A model generated the notes under the pieces. That model searched no databases. It was not told where the DNA came from and saw only the letters and a program-made list of their open reading frames with translations. This document shows positions 47,528 to 58,957 of a stretch of DNA of 64,000 nt, one piece after another (position 1 is the first letter of the stretch; each line of letters starts with the position of its first letter). The DNA is from Chrysopilus asiliformis (Eukaryota > Arthropoda > Insecta > Diptera > Rhagionidae): assembly GCA_964034945.1 (NCBI GenBank), contig OZ035963.1, positions 61,911,182 to 61,975,181 of the forward strand, given 5' to 3'. The translations under genes were made by a program, and so were the position numbers.

Positions 47528-47586
47528 CATAAATTAGTAATTTGATAAAAACGCTTTGAAATTGATAAGAAAAATTCAATAAAAGC
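47528..47586 (+). promoter_or_regulatory. Proximal promoter of gene 4
   Basis: Shares the 27-bp word around CATAAATTAGTAATTTGATA with gene 3, followed about 20 bp later by a second GATA site AATTGATAAG (47561-47570) and the TATA-like CAATAAAAG about 70 bp before the ATG at 47648. The pair of GATA sites matches the arrangement split by mariner in gene 2. Confidence 0.6.
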
Positions 47587-47647
47587 TACTTACGTTCTCA
47601 ATTTACATCCAGTTTCGTAAAATCCGGTGTGGTCAACGGATTTAAAA

Positions 47648-50600
47648 ATGTTAACAGTGAGTTTTATTCTAATTAAAATATTAATAAATTTTGCCTATGG
47701 AGATCCGAATTTCTTACTACCAAAAACATCAACTCCGGTGCACTACGATTTATCTTTGGATGTAAAAATGGGTCCAGTTTTCAACTACAATGGAACCGTC
47801 ACGATTGAGATAAAAGTGACCAAACCTACAAAATCTCTAGTCCTGCACTCAAAGAACTTGAAAATCGATGAGAAAAATTCGGTTGTGGTCAAAGGATCAC
47901 AGAATATTCGAATTAAATCGATTGTCAAGGAAGATAACTTCAATTTTCTTACCCTTAATTTGGAAGGTGAAATAAAGACGGGTACGGCCAAAGTTGTTAT
48001 TATGTTTAATGGCGAATATTCGAAAACCACACAAGGACTCTATCGTACTCATTATCCCAATGATAAGAGAGTTATAAGGTAGGTGTTTTTATAAATTCTT
48101 AGATTTTAATATACAGGCGTTCTTCGATTTAAAACGTTTCGATATACGAAAAGTCTTAATATATGACGTTTTGATACATGACGTTTCAACATACGACGCT
48201 TTGAAATACGACGTTTTGATTTCCGACGTTTCGCAATTCCAAAAAAATCTCATGAATTGAGTCAGACCTTTAAGAAATTGTATTTTACAGACAAATTTTG
48301 GCTACCGAACTTCAACCAATCTACGCCAGACAAATGTTTCCGTGCTACGATGAACCAAATTTGAAGGCCACGTTCAATGTCACTGTAATCCATCCAAGTG
48401 ACTACCACGCACTATCGAATGCGCCAATTTTTAGCCGTTCCGTTGCCGGACCCATAACCACCACTAGATTCCATACAACACCAAAAATGTCCACTTATTC
48501 GCTGGCTATGACCGTATCAGACTTCACGACAACGGAAGCGTTTACCACTGAAACGAAAACGCAACTTCGCATGTATACCGCGTCATTCAAAGTGAAAGAA
48601 ACGAGATTCGCTCTCAAAGCAACCACAGCCTCTATTAATGAGCTTCAAAAACTCCTAAAAGTCAAATATCCGTTGACCAAATTGGATGGATTCGTTTTGT
48701 TAGCAAAGTACGGAAGCTTGGAAAATTATGGACTGACCATTTATGGCAACTCTATTTTACTTAATGCAACCGAGGGGGGCAAATTAGGGATTGGTGGTAA
48801 TACATATCTAATTGCCCATTCATCGTCACATCAATGGTTTGGTAATTTGGTAACTCCTGATTGGTGGGACTATCTTTGGCTAAGTGAAGGCTTCGCGACA
48901 TACTATGGACAGCTGATTACCGATAAGGTGACTTTCTTCACAACATTTTTTGAAAAACACTTTAAAAACTCCCATTTTCCGTTTTTTAGCTACAACCTAG
49001 CCTAAAGTACATGGACGAGAAAATTGCAAACATGAGAATTGATATGTGGTACGATACAATAAGCAAGGATCCAAAATCTCTCAATTCTGCTGTAAAAACC
49101 CCAGCGGAAATTGCGTCCAAATTTAACTTTTTAAGTTTTACTAAAGCTGGTGCAATCGTACGATTTATGCGGAAAGTTTTTGTTGGATTCGACGAGGGAA
49201 TCACTAAATATCTAACAGAAAAGTCGTACAGTAGCGTTAAACCAGACGATTTATTCAATGCGATCAGCACATCTGTTAAGGGCTCCCTGCCCACTGGACT
49301 AACAGTTCAGAAAATTATGAAAAACTGGGTCGATGTTGGTCGATTCCCTCTATTAACAGTGAAGGTTGGCACGAATTCGATTACTGTAAGCCAAGAAGAG
49401 TTTACAATTCAAGGAAAACCAGACCCAAACAAAAAATGGTGCATTCCCCTGATTTTTGCTAATGAAGATCCCGCATCATACGAAGTAGATCCGAAAAATA
49501 TCAAAAATTGGATCACGGATACACAGTCCAGCACGGAAGTTAAAATGAAGGTTGGCCCTGGAATAGTCATTGCCAATCCTAAAAATATCGGTAAGCAGTA
49601 CAAGAGGTCGCAAAATGGGTGTTACGACTACGAATTCATCAAATTCGTTGAATTTAAGGTTCGATGACCACTTTACAACCTCAAGAAAATATACGATATC
49701 GTGAAGTTGGCATAACGACCATAACTTCGAGAAATTAATGCGAATTTAAGACCACTTTACGAACTCAAACAACACAGGAGTTCGCTAAGTCGGCATTGTG
49801 ATCTTAAAGTCACAAAATTAACGCCAATTTATGAACTCAAGCAAGCACTCGATGTCGTAAAGTGGGAATTGCGACCATAAACTCGCGAAATTATGCATTA
49901 CAACCAATTGGCGACCTCTTGTGCGACTTGAAGTTCTGATTTTGAATAAAAATTGTATTTCAATGTTTTTCTAGCATTCATTCGCGTAAATTACGATTCT
50001 GAACACTGGAAGAAAATCATCGCCTTCTTAAAAGGACCAAAATATCAGAACATTCACATTTTAAATCGCATCCAATTAGTCGATGATGCCTGTAATTTAT
50101 TAAAAAGTAAAAAACTAGATCCAACCATGGTTTTGGAACTATTGACTTACTTGAAACAGGAAAAGGACGAAGTGGTACATGACGTAGCTGCAAATGCATT
50201 TGTTACACTTTACAAACTTTTAGAAGGTACTCCATCTTTGCCTAAATTCAAGGTAAATACAGAAAATTTCAATTTAAAATTAATTCTACTAAAATTCGCA
50301 ATAAATTTCAGAAAGTGGTTGAAAATATCTACGGGCCTGAAAAGGCTAAAAAGATCCTTTTTGATTATGATATCAATAAAATTGCAACAGGTTCAGTAAT
50401 ACTGACTACGTCCACGTAATTTTATAACTTTTTTTGCAAATATTGTAAAAAAATATTTATATTATTTATTCATTTTAGCTCCGATACGCATCATCATCAC
50501 GATCCCCATGCGCCTCATGCAATTCCCGAGGAGCACAAAAAAAATCATACTGATGCACATCATCATGATCATCATGGGAATAATCATAATCCGCATGCGC

Positions 50601-50860
50601 ATAATCATGATGCTCACGCACATAATCATGGGCAACATGACCATAAACATTGTCCATACGTGAAGGCGGCTGAGCGACTTTTCTCTCAGGATGATTTACA
50701 GAAAGTCACTAAAGGTGTTAGTGGTCGGAAAGCTAGATTATTGGAATCCAACAAATTGGAGGATGAATTAAAACACATCACTGAAATTAATATGAAAATG
50801 AAAGAAGATTTCATGAAAAATAGCTACGCTGGAGTAGAAAAATGGTTGAATGCACACTAA
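47648..50860 (+). CDS. M1 aminopeptidase-like pseudoenzyme with histidine-rich insert (gene 4), 6 exons, 810 aa
   Basis: Exons: 47648-48078, 48291-48927, 48990-49590, 49975-50252, 50312-50415, 50479-50860. I preferred the ATG at 47648, aligned with the paralogues; 47627 is also in frame. Signal peptide MLTVSFILIKILINFAYG, then LPKTSTPVHYDL. The whole fold is kept with no stop, but the active site is not. HEXXH is HSSSH (320-324, Ser321 in place of the catalytic Glu), GGMEN is GSLEN (285-289), NEGFA is SEGFA, and the catalytic Tyr is Phe406. The three zinc ligands His320, His324 and Glu343 remain, so it may bind zinc without cleaving. Residues 688-742, just after the exon 5/6 junction, hold 23 histidines; exon 6 is 144 nt longer than in gene 3. 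No membrane anchor. Likely a secreted binding protein; its role is unknown. Intron 1 (212 bp) carries decayed ATACGACGTTT repeats. Confidence 0.9.
49600..49960 (+). repeat. Tandem repeat in intron 3 of gene 4 (shared with genes 2 and 3)
   Basis: About three units of roughly 105 bp with words like CGTAAAGTGGGAATTGCGAC, TCGCGAAATTA and GACCTCTTTGCGACTTGAAG. Intron 3 of gene 3 (45480-45680) has about two units and that of gene 2 (42020-42160) one to two; gene 1 has none. Intron sizes follow unit number (384, 227 and 270 bp). Confidence 0.75.
50489..50653 (+). other. Histidine-rich coding segment of gene 4
   Basis: Encodes residues 688-742: a four-His run, then many HH and H-x-H steps with Asp, Asn, Ala and Gly spacers, ending in Lys-His-Cys. 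There are 23 His in 54 residues, coded mostly by CAT with some CAC. Absent from genes 1-3 at the same junction. Such stretches typically bind Zn, Cu or Ni, or haem. Confidence 0.92.
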
Positions 50861-50900
50861 TTATTGTTTACTGAATTGTTGTGGTTTGTAATTGAAAATT

Positions 50901-50906
50901 AATAAA
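50901..50906 (+). terminator. Polyadenylation signal of gene 4
   Basis: AATAAA 41 bp after the stop codon. Confidence 0.6.
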
Positions 50907-53011
50907 GAAAATCTTTCAAAAATGAAATTTCAACAATTTTTTTCGAAGAAACTTTGTAATCTGTGAACTAAAGAGACCTCGCACACCAGAATTGGTTTAA
51001 TTCACGCAACAAAACAATTATTATCCGTCATTTTCAGTTTTTGTTTGAAAAAAAATGTTGAATCCTCCTCTGACCGCTTTTTATGAAAAAAAAGTCCAGC
51101 GTAATACAATTTTAATTAGAATTTCATTCAAATTTTTCACCGTGCAACAACAAAAAAGTTTAACTCTTGCTCTGTCCAGAATCTCAATATTAATTTTATT
51201 TGCTGCACAAAAACCAATCCATTTCTAAATTGTGATAATAACTTGAGGTAATTTTCTATATAGCAATATACGTTTAGATATTGTAAAATTCTATAATTTG
51301 TAAAATCAGAAAATGAAAATTTTGTGGTAAATAATTCAATTTACCTTAGCCTCAGGGGTATCGAACTAAAAGTGAAGGTACATAACATACATGAAGTACA
51401 TTTTACTTAATTAAAATGATTCGGCACGTATGGAATCGACCGAGGCGACCATTCGACCTTTTGCCTCCTTCAGTTTTATAATATTCTCTCATATAAACCG
51501 AAAATCGACTAGAGTTGAGTCGAGATATTATAGAAAGAACCCTTTTTCGGTATTCAACTTTATAGGAACCTATCATCTATACACAATGCATAAAATCTAA
51601 TATGACTTGAGAAGAAGTTCAAGTCAGTCAGTCAGAATATGTGGTGTTCGGTTCATTTTAATGGTTTATACTTGTACCTATACTCGTTTATATATGGACA
51701 AATTTCCAATGAGAATATAGATATATGTATTTTATTATAATATGTTAACCATCAGTTCAACAATCACGTCCAACAAAACTTCTTCGAATGCCCACACCAT
51801 TTTCAGTCGCTTGTCCAAAAAAAAAACTATCAGCCTGAGAAGACGATATATGCAAAAGGTAGTAGTCAAACCCCTTTAACTGTAGTTTTAGGCAGTATCC
51901 GTACATATGTGTTAGGTCTAATAATTTGTTATAGCACTAAAATTATCAAGGAGTATGTCAGAGTGTGTGTGTGTATGTACAAGGGGAAATACTCACTTGC
52001 AAATCGGTACAAGTTGAAGGTTGAAGGACCAAACAGTTCAGTTTCTCGTCCTTAAAAACAGACACTGTCCAAACAGACAATTTCATTAATTAGGACGATG
52101 ATCAGGACGGTTACTGTGGTAACATGTTTAATTGAATTACACGAGTCCTGATGGAATTTTGAGGTATTTATCGTTAGTAGATCCTCAAGTTGAAAATCGT
52201 CGAAGAAATAAACGAAGAAGAAGCGGTTGTAATCTTGTTATGGTGAAGAATCCTTTGGACAAATGGACCACAGATGCTTTGTAGGCTTTACTAGGTTTAT
52301 GTTGTTATCACATTCCACCCAGTTCCTTTAGAATACACATTTCTAGTCGCATACGATTTTCTGTATAATGTCTATAGGATAAAATAGGATACGATACTAG
52401 ATATGGTCCCATATGGATATGACCACGACGGTCGTATATGCGAATATACTATTAAACAGGATGTACCTTTTTTATATCTTTTTTTTCGTCTCGCTTGCCT
52501 TCAACGGAGTTTTGAATAATTCATAAAGGATACGAACCATGAGTCCTTCTGAATTTTTGTTTTTTTTTTTTGCATTCAAAGCTTTAACATTTCGACACAG
52601 AGAGAAATACGATGGAATGGCATATGAGTACAATATGGTAAGCTAACGTTAAGTTGAAGTCCTTTTGTATGTCACAAAGGAATACTCACTCCTTATGGCC
52701 GCATACTATCCGTTCTAAGTTTGTATTCGTACCATATATGTGTTTATGTATGCAAAAAGGACATTCTCATTTTTATTCGATTTGTTTCTTTCAGTGGTTA
52801 AGGCCGCAATAAAAGTTCATATCAGCGTACTCTCAGACTCTTCAATCTAAGTAGATTCTAGTCAAAAGAACAACAACAATCCAGAAAAGGAATATTAATA
52901 AAAAGAAAAACTCGAAAAAAATAGCCAAGTTATAACAAAAAAAATTATATTTTGTACAAGTTTGGCACAATGTGTGATTAAAATATATAAATAAAGCATA
53001 AAATATATAAA
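50907..53011. other. Intergenic right of the array, no gene seen
   Basis: AT-rich to about 51.4 kb, then a complex noncoding block to about 52.8 kb. A short GT repeat lies near 51965. No domain-bearing open frame. Confidence 0.5.
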
Positions 53012-53335
53012 TCATACTAATATATAAAAATGAGTTGGTGTCTGTCTGTCTGTCTGTTCCTCTTTCACGCAAAAACGGTTGAACCGATTGACTTGAAATT
53101 TGGCATGAGTGTCTGTGGTAGTTCTGGTTCCAACATAGGCATACGGAAAAGTAGCGAGACGGGTGGGGGGAGTAAGGGTAGGGGGTAAAGTGATCTCGAA
53201 ACTTAGTTTTTGCGCTATGTTACTCTTTGGCGGGGAAACTACTGAACAGATTGGCCTGAAGTTTAGCTCCAACCTTAGACATCAAAGAAAAAAATTGAGA
53301 AAACTTAACCCGGCAACGACGGGTATGCAAGCTAG
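53012..53335 (+). mobile_element. Non-autonomous Helitron, 324 bp
   Basis: Starts TCATACTAATATATAAAAAT just after an A. It contains the TGTCTGTCTGTCTGT and ACGGTTGAACCGATTGACTT-type core common in insect Helitrons, has a short hairpin (ACCCG-CGGGT) near 53308-53323, and ends CTAG followed by T. No target duplication, as expected. It encodes no Rep/helicase and would depend on one elsewhere. Confidence 0.8.
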
Positions 53336-53339
53336 TAAA

Positions 53340-55059
53340 GCATAAAATTAGTTTTATAGACGATCCCTTAAGAGTGAGAGCTTTTAAATTTTCTAGAAGT
53401 TAATTTTTGAACTTATCCCACATTATCTCACATTTTTTTTCTTTTGGGAAAACAGAAAAACTGCTGACTTCATAAATTTAAAAAAAGTACATAATCTGAC
53501 GGTTAAAGAAACTTAAAATTACCACCGCAATTTAATTAAATCCTGAAAATTCCAATAGAAACTGCCACCATCAATATAAGAAATCAATGTCTTCCATTCT
53601 CACAATCTAAACCGCCGCGCCGGCCATTACAAACATATTTTTTTCTGTCCGGATCAATACTTGACCACAGTATTGGTAAGTGGTGTCATTGGTCAATGTT
53701 GAACGTTGATTTGCCAATTTCGATATCCTTCTGTTCTTATTCAATTTCACAGTGAAAACACCCTCAAAAAAATGTCCTTTCCTTCTTTCTCTAGCATGGC
53801 TGGAAAAATTACTTTCCTTATTTCACTCGTAAGTGTGCCCTCGGACCCTTTTTATCTCTCATATACACACAAAAATTCAGCATCATCAGCTTAAAAAAAC
53901 ACATTACAGTCACAACACGTGTGGGTTGTACTACCTCGCCTTTCTGTCAGAAGGATATAACAAACCGTACGGAATTTGCTCATGTGGTCAGGTAGATATC
54001 CTTAAGAGATGTTCTTTCTGAGCTCACAGACCACCATACAAATACAATTTACAGATATATCTATTCGATATATGCAACTTTTAGTATCTATTCTATATCC
54101 TTTTCTCTTTAGAAAATTAAACAAAAATATTTTTCTAAGGAAACTTTCGATGAGAAAACGGATAAAGTTTAGAGTAAGTTCAGGGCATTCTTCTTCTTCG
54201 CCTTCGTCTTCGTCTTCGTCTTCGTCTTATCACAAAAGGCTATACTATAGAATTGATTCGTGAGATATTTATGTATAAAATTTACACACAAAAATACTTA
54301 TACTTTTATGTTCAATATTTAATACTGCTATGAAGATATTTTGGTTAAAATTCTGATATATATATATTCTATTTGTAACGCAAGTAGGACAAAAGGTAGG
54401 ACTCTCTCTCTATCTCTCGATATTCGTTCGTTGTTTCAAAAGGTTTTGTAATACTTAAGATGAGATAAAGGATACCTTGGCTAATCGAAAAAGAGCTAGA
54501 AATCCTTTTGGCCCATGGCATACAGTATTGACATTATCTAGTCATTGAAATTTAATGTATTCCATTAAAGTTCTATTAGTAAGATTACTTTGTTAGTCCT
54601 TTCCTTCTTAAACCTACCTACAAAACTTTTGACATACATACGAGTACCTACATGTGTCAGACGTTTAACGATGCCACCATCACCATACAGATAGGACGCC
54701 CAATTTTCCCAAATATATATTCGTAGATGGATAAAATCCTGAATTACCCTTATAGGACTTACGCAATCAGTTTATAGACGTTTAATTGATAATTTACGAG
54801 ATATGAATAACTAGAAGAAAAACTAAAGATAAATATTCGAATTTAATTCTGTATGTTCTCAAAAAAACCTTCCAAAATATTTTTAAAACATCCTTTTTTG
54901 TAAAAAAAAATTACCAATTATAGCGGAAACTCGGCTCGGGGACTTAATCTTTTTCCAGAGGACATTCATAAACCAAAGCGTTCATAAAACAAAACAATTT
55001 TGCAAAAAAATGAAATCGTGAAATCATGCCTCTGTGGGCATTCATAAAATCCGGCTTTT
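53340..55059. other. Intergenic, no gene seen
   Basis: Includes a CTTCGT microsatellite at 54189-54228. Short frames at 53.7-54.3 kb have no domains. Confidence 0.5.
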
Positions 55060-55978
55060 AGGAGGCGGGGGTCTGCGATACTGTAACGGCGGTACTAAAC
55101 TTCATACAAAAGATTGCGGATAATATGAAGAGGAGGGGAGGGGGGGGGGGGGGAGCGGGAGGTCCGAAATTGAAAATTTAAAATTCTTTTTTTGAGAATA
55201 TAAAATCTTACCAAGCCCAAAACTAGCCATACTAATTTTTTTAACAACCCCTATTTAACTCTTTGACACGACCAGATGGGTAAAACTTGCAAAGAAATTT
55301 ATTTCGCATGAGTAGAAAATACAAGCTAAATTTCTATGCAAGTTTTGTCTCTGTGGTCGTTAAAAGGTAAAAAAAATTGGCATCTCTCACGTCGCGTCCA
55401 AAGTGATTACCGACCATGGTAAAAGAATAAGATATTTGTAGGGTTTTGATGTCTATCAACAACAGACATGTTAAAATCTAATGAGGTTTCTTAATCATTT
55501 CATCCCTCCTTCGGTACTGTGCTTGTGTGAATACGGAATCATGGACAGAATTAGAACATTTGTAGGGTTATAGGTAACCATTGCACAAGACGTCGAGGTT
55601 TTGGAAGTAAAAAAATCTAAATAAAAGCCCTATCACTTCGATATTTGCTTCTTTGCATCGATTTTTTTTTTGAATTACTCACAAATTTAAAATAGGGTGA
55701 GACAATTAACAGCAGATCAAAGGTGAAGCATTTAACTCGTAAATATATCTTATTATCATAATTCTACGCACCTCATAGAGACATGGACGTTTAACATCTA
55801 AATAAAGAGATCATGAACTTTGACTACCGAAAGATCACCTCATCTTGATCTAATTTTCATCTCCAAGTCGGCAATTGAGCATCCCTTTGGTCAATGTTAC
55901 AGGGAAGAACCAGTTTCACCCCTAAAATTATTCATTGGTGTCAAGAATTACAAAAAAACTGAAGAAATTCCGGTTTAA
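55060..55978 (-). repeat. Left arm of a large imperfect inverted repeat
   Basis: Read in reverse, this stretch carries the same landmarks in the same order as 58958-59720: CCGGTTTAA, GAACCAGTTTCACCCCTAAA, GATCTAATTTTCATCTC, TTATCATAATT-AC, then CCCTACAAATGTTC and a GTTTAGTACCGCCG word. Includes a G run at about 55140-55155. Divergence looks like 20-25% where it can be aligned by eye. Confidence 0.65.
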
Positions 55979-56209
55979 CCCTCTAGCCGGAATGCCCGCC
56001 TTAAGGCGGGCTTCAGGGAATTCGCTTGTTTATAACGGGTAACAATTTTAATCGCCGGAAATCGCCGGAACGTCTTACACTGACTTTTGTAAGTTATCGC
56101 TTTACATGCTGGAAAAAATTTAGCCCTGTACGTTGTCTTGGTTACGGTCTGTCGCAAGTTGAAAGTCATATTTTAGTGAATTTTTCTCGGTAATATTCCG
56201 GTTAGAGGG
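55979..56209. mobile_element. Candidate piggyBac-type MITE
   Basis: Ends CCCTCTAGCCGGAAT and, inverted, CCCTCTAACCGGAAT. TTAA precedes the left end; TATT follows the right one, perhaps a decayed TTAA. It contains the perfect 18-bp palindrome GCCCGCCTTAAGGCGGGC (55996-56013). Inserted at the very end of the inverted-repeat arm: the other arm reads CCGGTTTAATTG uninterrupted. Confidence 0.6.
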
Positions 56210-56370
56210 TATTACTCAAAATTGTATTATGTGCAGAATGTCAATAGGCAAAAGAGTGTAAATTTATAAAGTGATAGAGAAATTTTGGTATTCTTAGATA
56301 ATTAACGTTTAAAGTTTTTTCTTTTCAGAAAACTAAAAACACTTTTTTCCCAAAAAAATTTATGTTATAT

Positions 56371-56513
56371 CTAGGGTGACAATTCGTCCCGGAATTGTTG
56401 TTGAGGTGGTGTTCCATTTCGTCTAGCCCTCCCCCCCCCCCCCCCCCCCTTCCCCTCCTTTAAATACACTCATGGTGTCCCGGCTTGACTCAGAATAAAT
56501 ATGGTCACTCTAG
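56371..56513. mobile_element. Short MITE (CTAGGGTGAC ends) with poly-C
   Basis: Left end CTAGGGTGACAATTCGTCCC, right end complementary (GTCACTCTAG). The inside has a run of about 20 C. A related fragment is in intron 5 of gene 1 (32015-32120). Confidence 0.6.
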
Positions 56514-56519
56514 TTATCA

Positions 56520-58957
56520 CAAAAATTTCGTTCTGGAGAAAAACCAGGCTTTATTTTACCCCTCCATACTATTGTCCCATCATAATAACTTCTCCCTTTA
56601 CTAGATTTCACCCTGACCACATAAAATGATACTGAATGGCCAGATTAGAATAACATACATAATAATAATAATGATAAGTAAATCCTGTTCTATAGAAGCC
56701 ATAAATGCGTCTTAATAGTAAAGTTTTCCCGAGAAGCATAAGAAATGTAGGAGAAAAACTTTTTGTTTAGCATATGTTGGGCAGAGAGTATATCCGCATC
56801 CGGACATATTCTAAGTGTGTTTTGTTGCTTTCGGCCGATACCTTACCTATGCCTCTATTATAAGCTTGTTATAACGACTTTTTAACAGCTTTACCCTAAA
56901 AATATCTACAAACTTTAAGTCAGTAAGTCTTATACGACCGACCGACATTATGGAGGAGTGAATGGCGATGGGCATTTTCCATTTGCATTTGCCCAGGACA
57001 TTGGGACAGGACGACGGACGGACCACTTCCTGTGTGAGTTTTTGAAGAATTGCGCTATGCTTTCAGTCTGTTCAATTTTAAAACATCGTCACCTTCTCAA
57101 ACATCGTATCCCTCCCCCTCCTCTCGCTAGTGTCGTTACAGAGTGAGCCTACATAAAAGCGTACTTTACAGTGGATATCGTATACTAAAGGGCCGGTCAT
57201 AAAAGTTGGCTTTTATACAAAGCATGACCACACCATAAAACCCATTCGCACGCCATAAACGAATGGCATCCCTCAAACAATGGCAACATCAACATCCAAC
57301 GACCGGTACTAGTAGGACATACCATACAAAAAAGGGTCCAAAACATTATAATATCATTAAATTTTATTTATCTTAAAGAGAGCATCTTTTGTGCTTCCCG
57401 TCTGGTCAATAAGAAAAACACGACGAAAACGGAAAACAGGCGAGAACAAAAACCATAGCAGGACGAATAAAAGAATAAGGACTCGAGATACACTTACTAT
57501 ACCCTCGCTATACGGGATGGTTGGGTTGTATAACGGACACTAAATACTGGGTACTTATTGCGTAAAGGCGTAAAAACACTGTCCGGATATATCCTTGGCA
57601 GTATAAGGACGACCGACAATGGAAACATAGAATGGAATGCTAAAAAAAAGGAGTTAAGAACGACTTAACCGACCGTTCTATGGATTTCCAGCTCTTGCCC
57701 AAACTCGGAAGATTTTTCAGCACTCGCAGGACACCCACTACTATTTCAGAAGATACGATAGGGAAACATGCGAGTGAAACGTGAGTGAATTTATAGATAT
57801 ATCCATTCTTACTAGCCAGCACCCCGGATTCCTTGCCCCTACTATTCCCATTCAAAAGTCCTATTCAGGACATCGGATCGGAGTCAGAGGTTGGACATAT
57901 CCTCGCTCTGCGTGTGGTTGTGTAGCGGTCGAGCATTCCTTTAAATGGATGATAGCCCTCGTCCTGTGTAATGCAAATAAATCGTAAAGAACCCTTATTT
58001 ACATGAGACCGTCGTCATCCTGGGAAACCACCTACTGATATATGGCCAGAGATATTAACTGGACATATAAATAACGAGACAAGACCAACAAAAGCCCCAC
58101 CAACCCCAAAAAGTTTCATTTTATCCCCAACAGTAGTAACAGAAGTAGTAGTTGTTGTTGTTCTTGTTCCTGATGAAGAGGTGGTGGTTAGTTGTGGCTG
58201 ATGGACAGCTTAAAGTCCGCACAGGGGACAAGGACACATACACAAGAATGATGGGGTGGCCAAGGATTTTCTGATGGGATTTACTCCAAGGAATTCTGTT
58301 GTTTTCTTATAGAAGGTAAACGAAAGGATGCTTTCTGCCTGGAGGGGATGGTGCAAGGGACGTAAAATTCCGTATATTATTCATTGCGTTTTTTTTCCTT
58401 TTGCTGTTGTTGTTGGTTTAAATTTTGAAGATTTCAAGGCAATGCGACGAGGAAAAAGGGTTTAGGGGTCGAGAGACTGAGAAATCGGAAAGTTTTGCCA
58501 AAAATTTCGACTGGGAATGCTTTTGAGAATTTTGTGAAGTTTATGATTAGGAACAGGACCGAATTTATTGGGCACTTAACAAAAGGTCGACGGTGGCCAA
58601 TATCGTTTATGTTCTCGGGTTGGTTACCATTTTATTATTTTTTGTTTGTTGAGATTCTTTGGTTGTTTGATGGTGTTCTGTCGACATCCATTCGAAAATG
58701 TTTCAAATAGGTTAAACATTTTAAAAACAGAACGTTGTAAATTGTTTTTAAAAATTTAAACCCGAAATTTGTCTAAAATACTTGTGAAATTTGTACGTGT
58801 TTTTAGTTTCTTAAAAAGTTTTCTGAATGCTATGATTGTACCATAAAGGACCATACCCTCGGAAGCAGTAAAAAAATTCGTTATATTTTTACTTTTAAAG
58901 TTTAGCTAAAAAAAATAAGATTTAAATCCAATTTTAAATAATATTCCGTGATACCTA
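56520..58957. other. Sequence between the inverted-repeat arms, no gene seen
   Basis: A complex, less AT-rich block (about 56.7-58.7 kb) with many short overlapping frames and no recognisable domain. No transposase remnant was found, so the arms are not obviously the ends of one autonomous element. Confidence 0.5.

Noticed and set aside
50462..50657. Antisense Met/Ile-rich and Asp/His-rich frames over gene 4 exon 6
   Set aside because: Shadows of the His-rich CAT/CAC codons of gene 4 on the other strand.
56520..58957. Autonomous element between the inverted arms (foldback or Polinton-like)
   Set aside because: No transposase, polymerase or integrase remnants were found between the arms.
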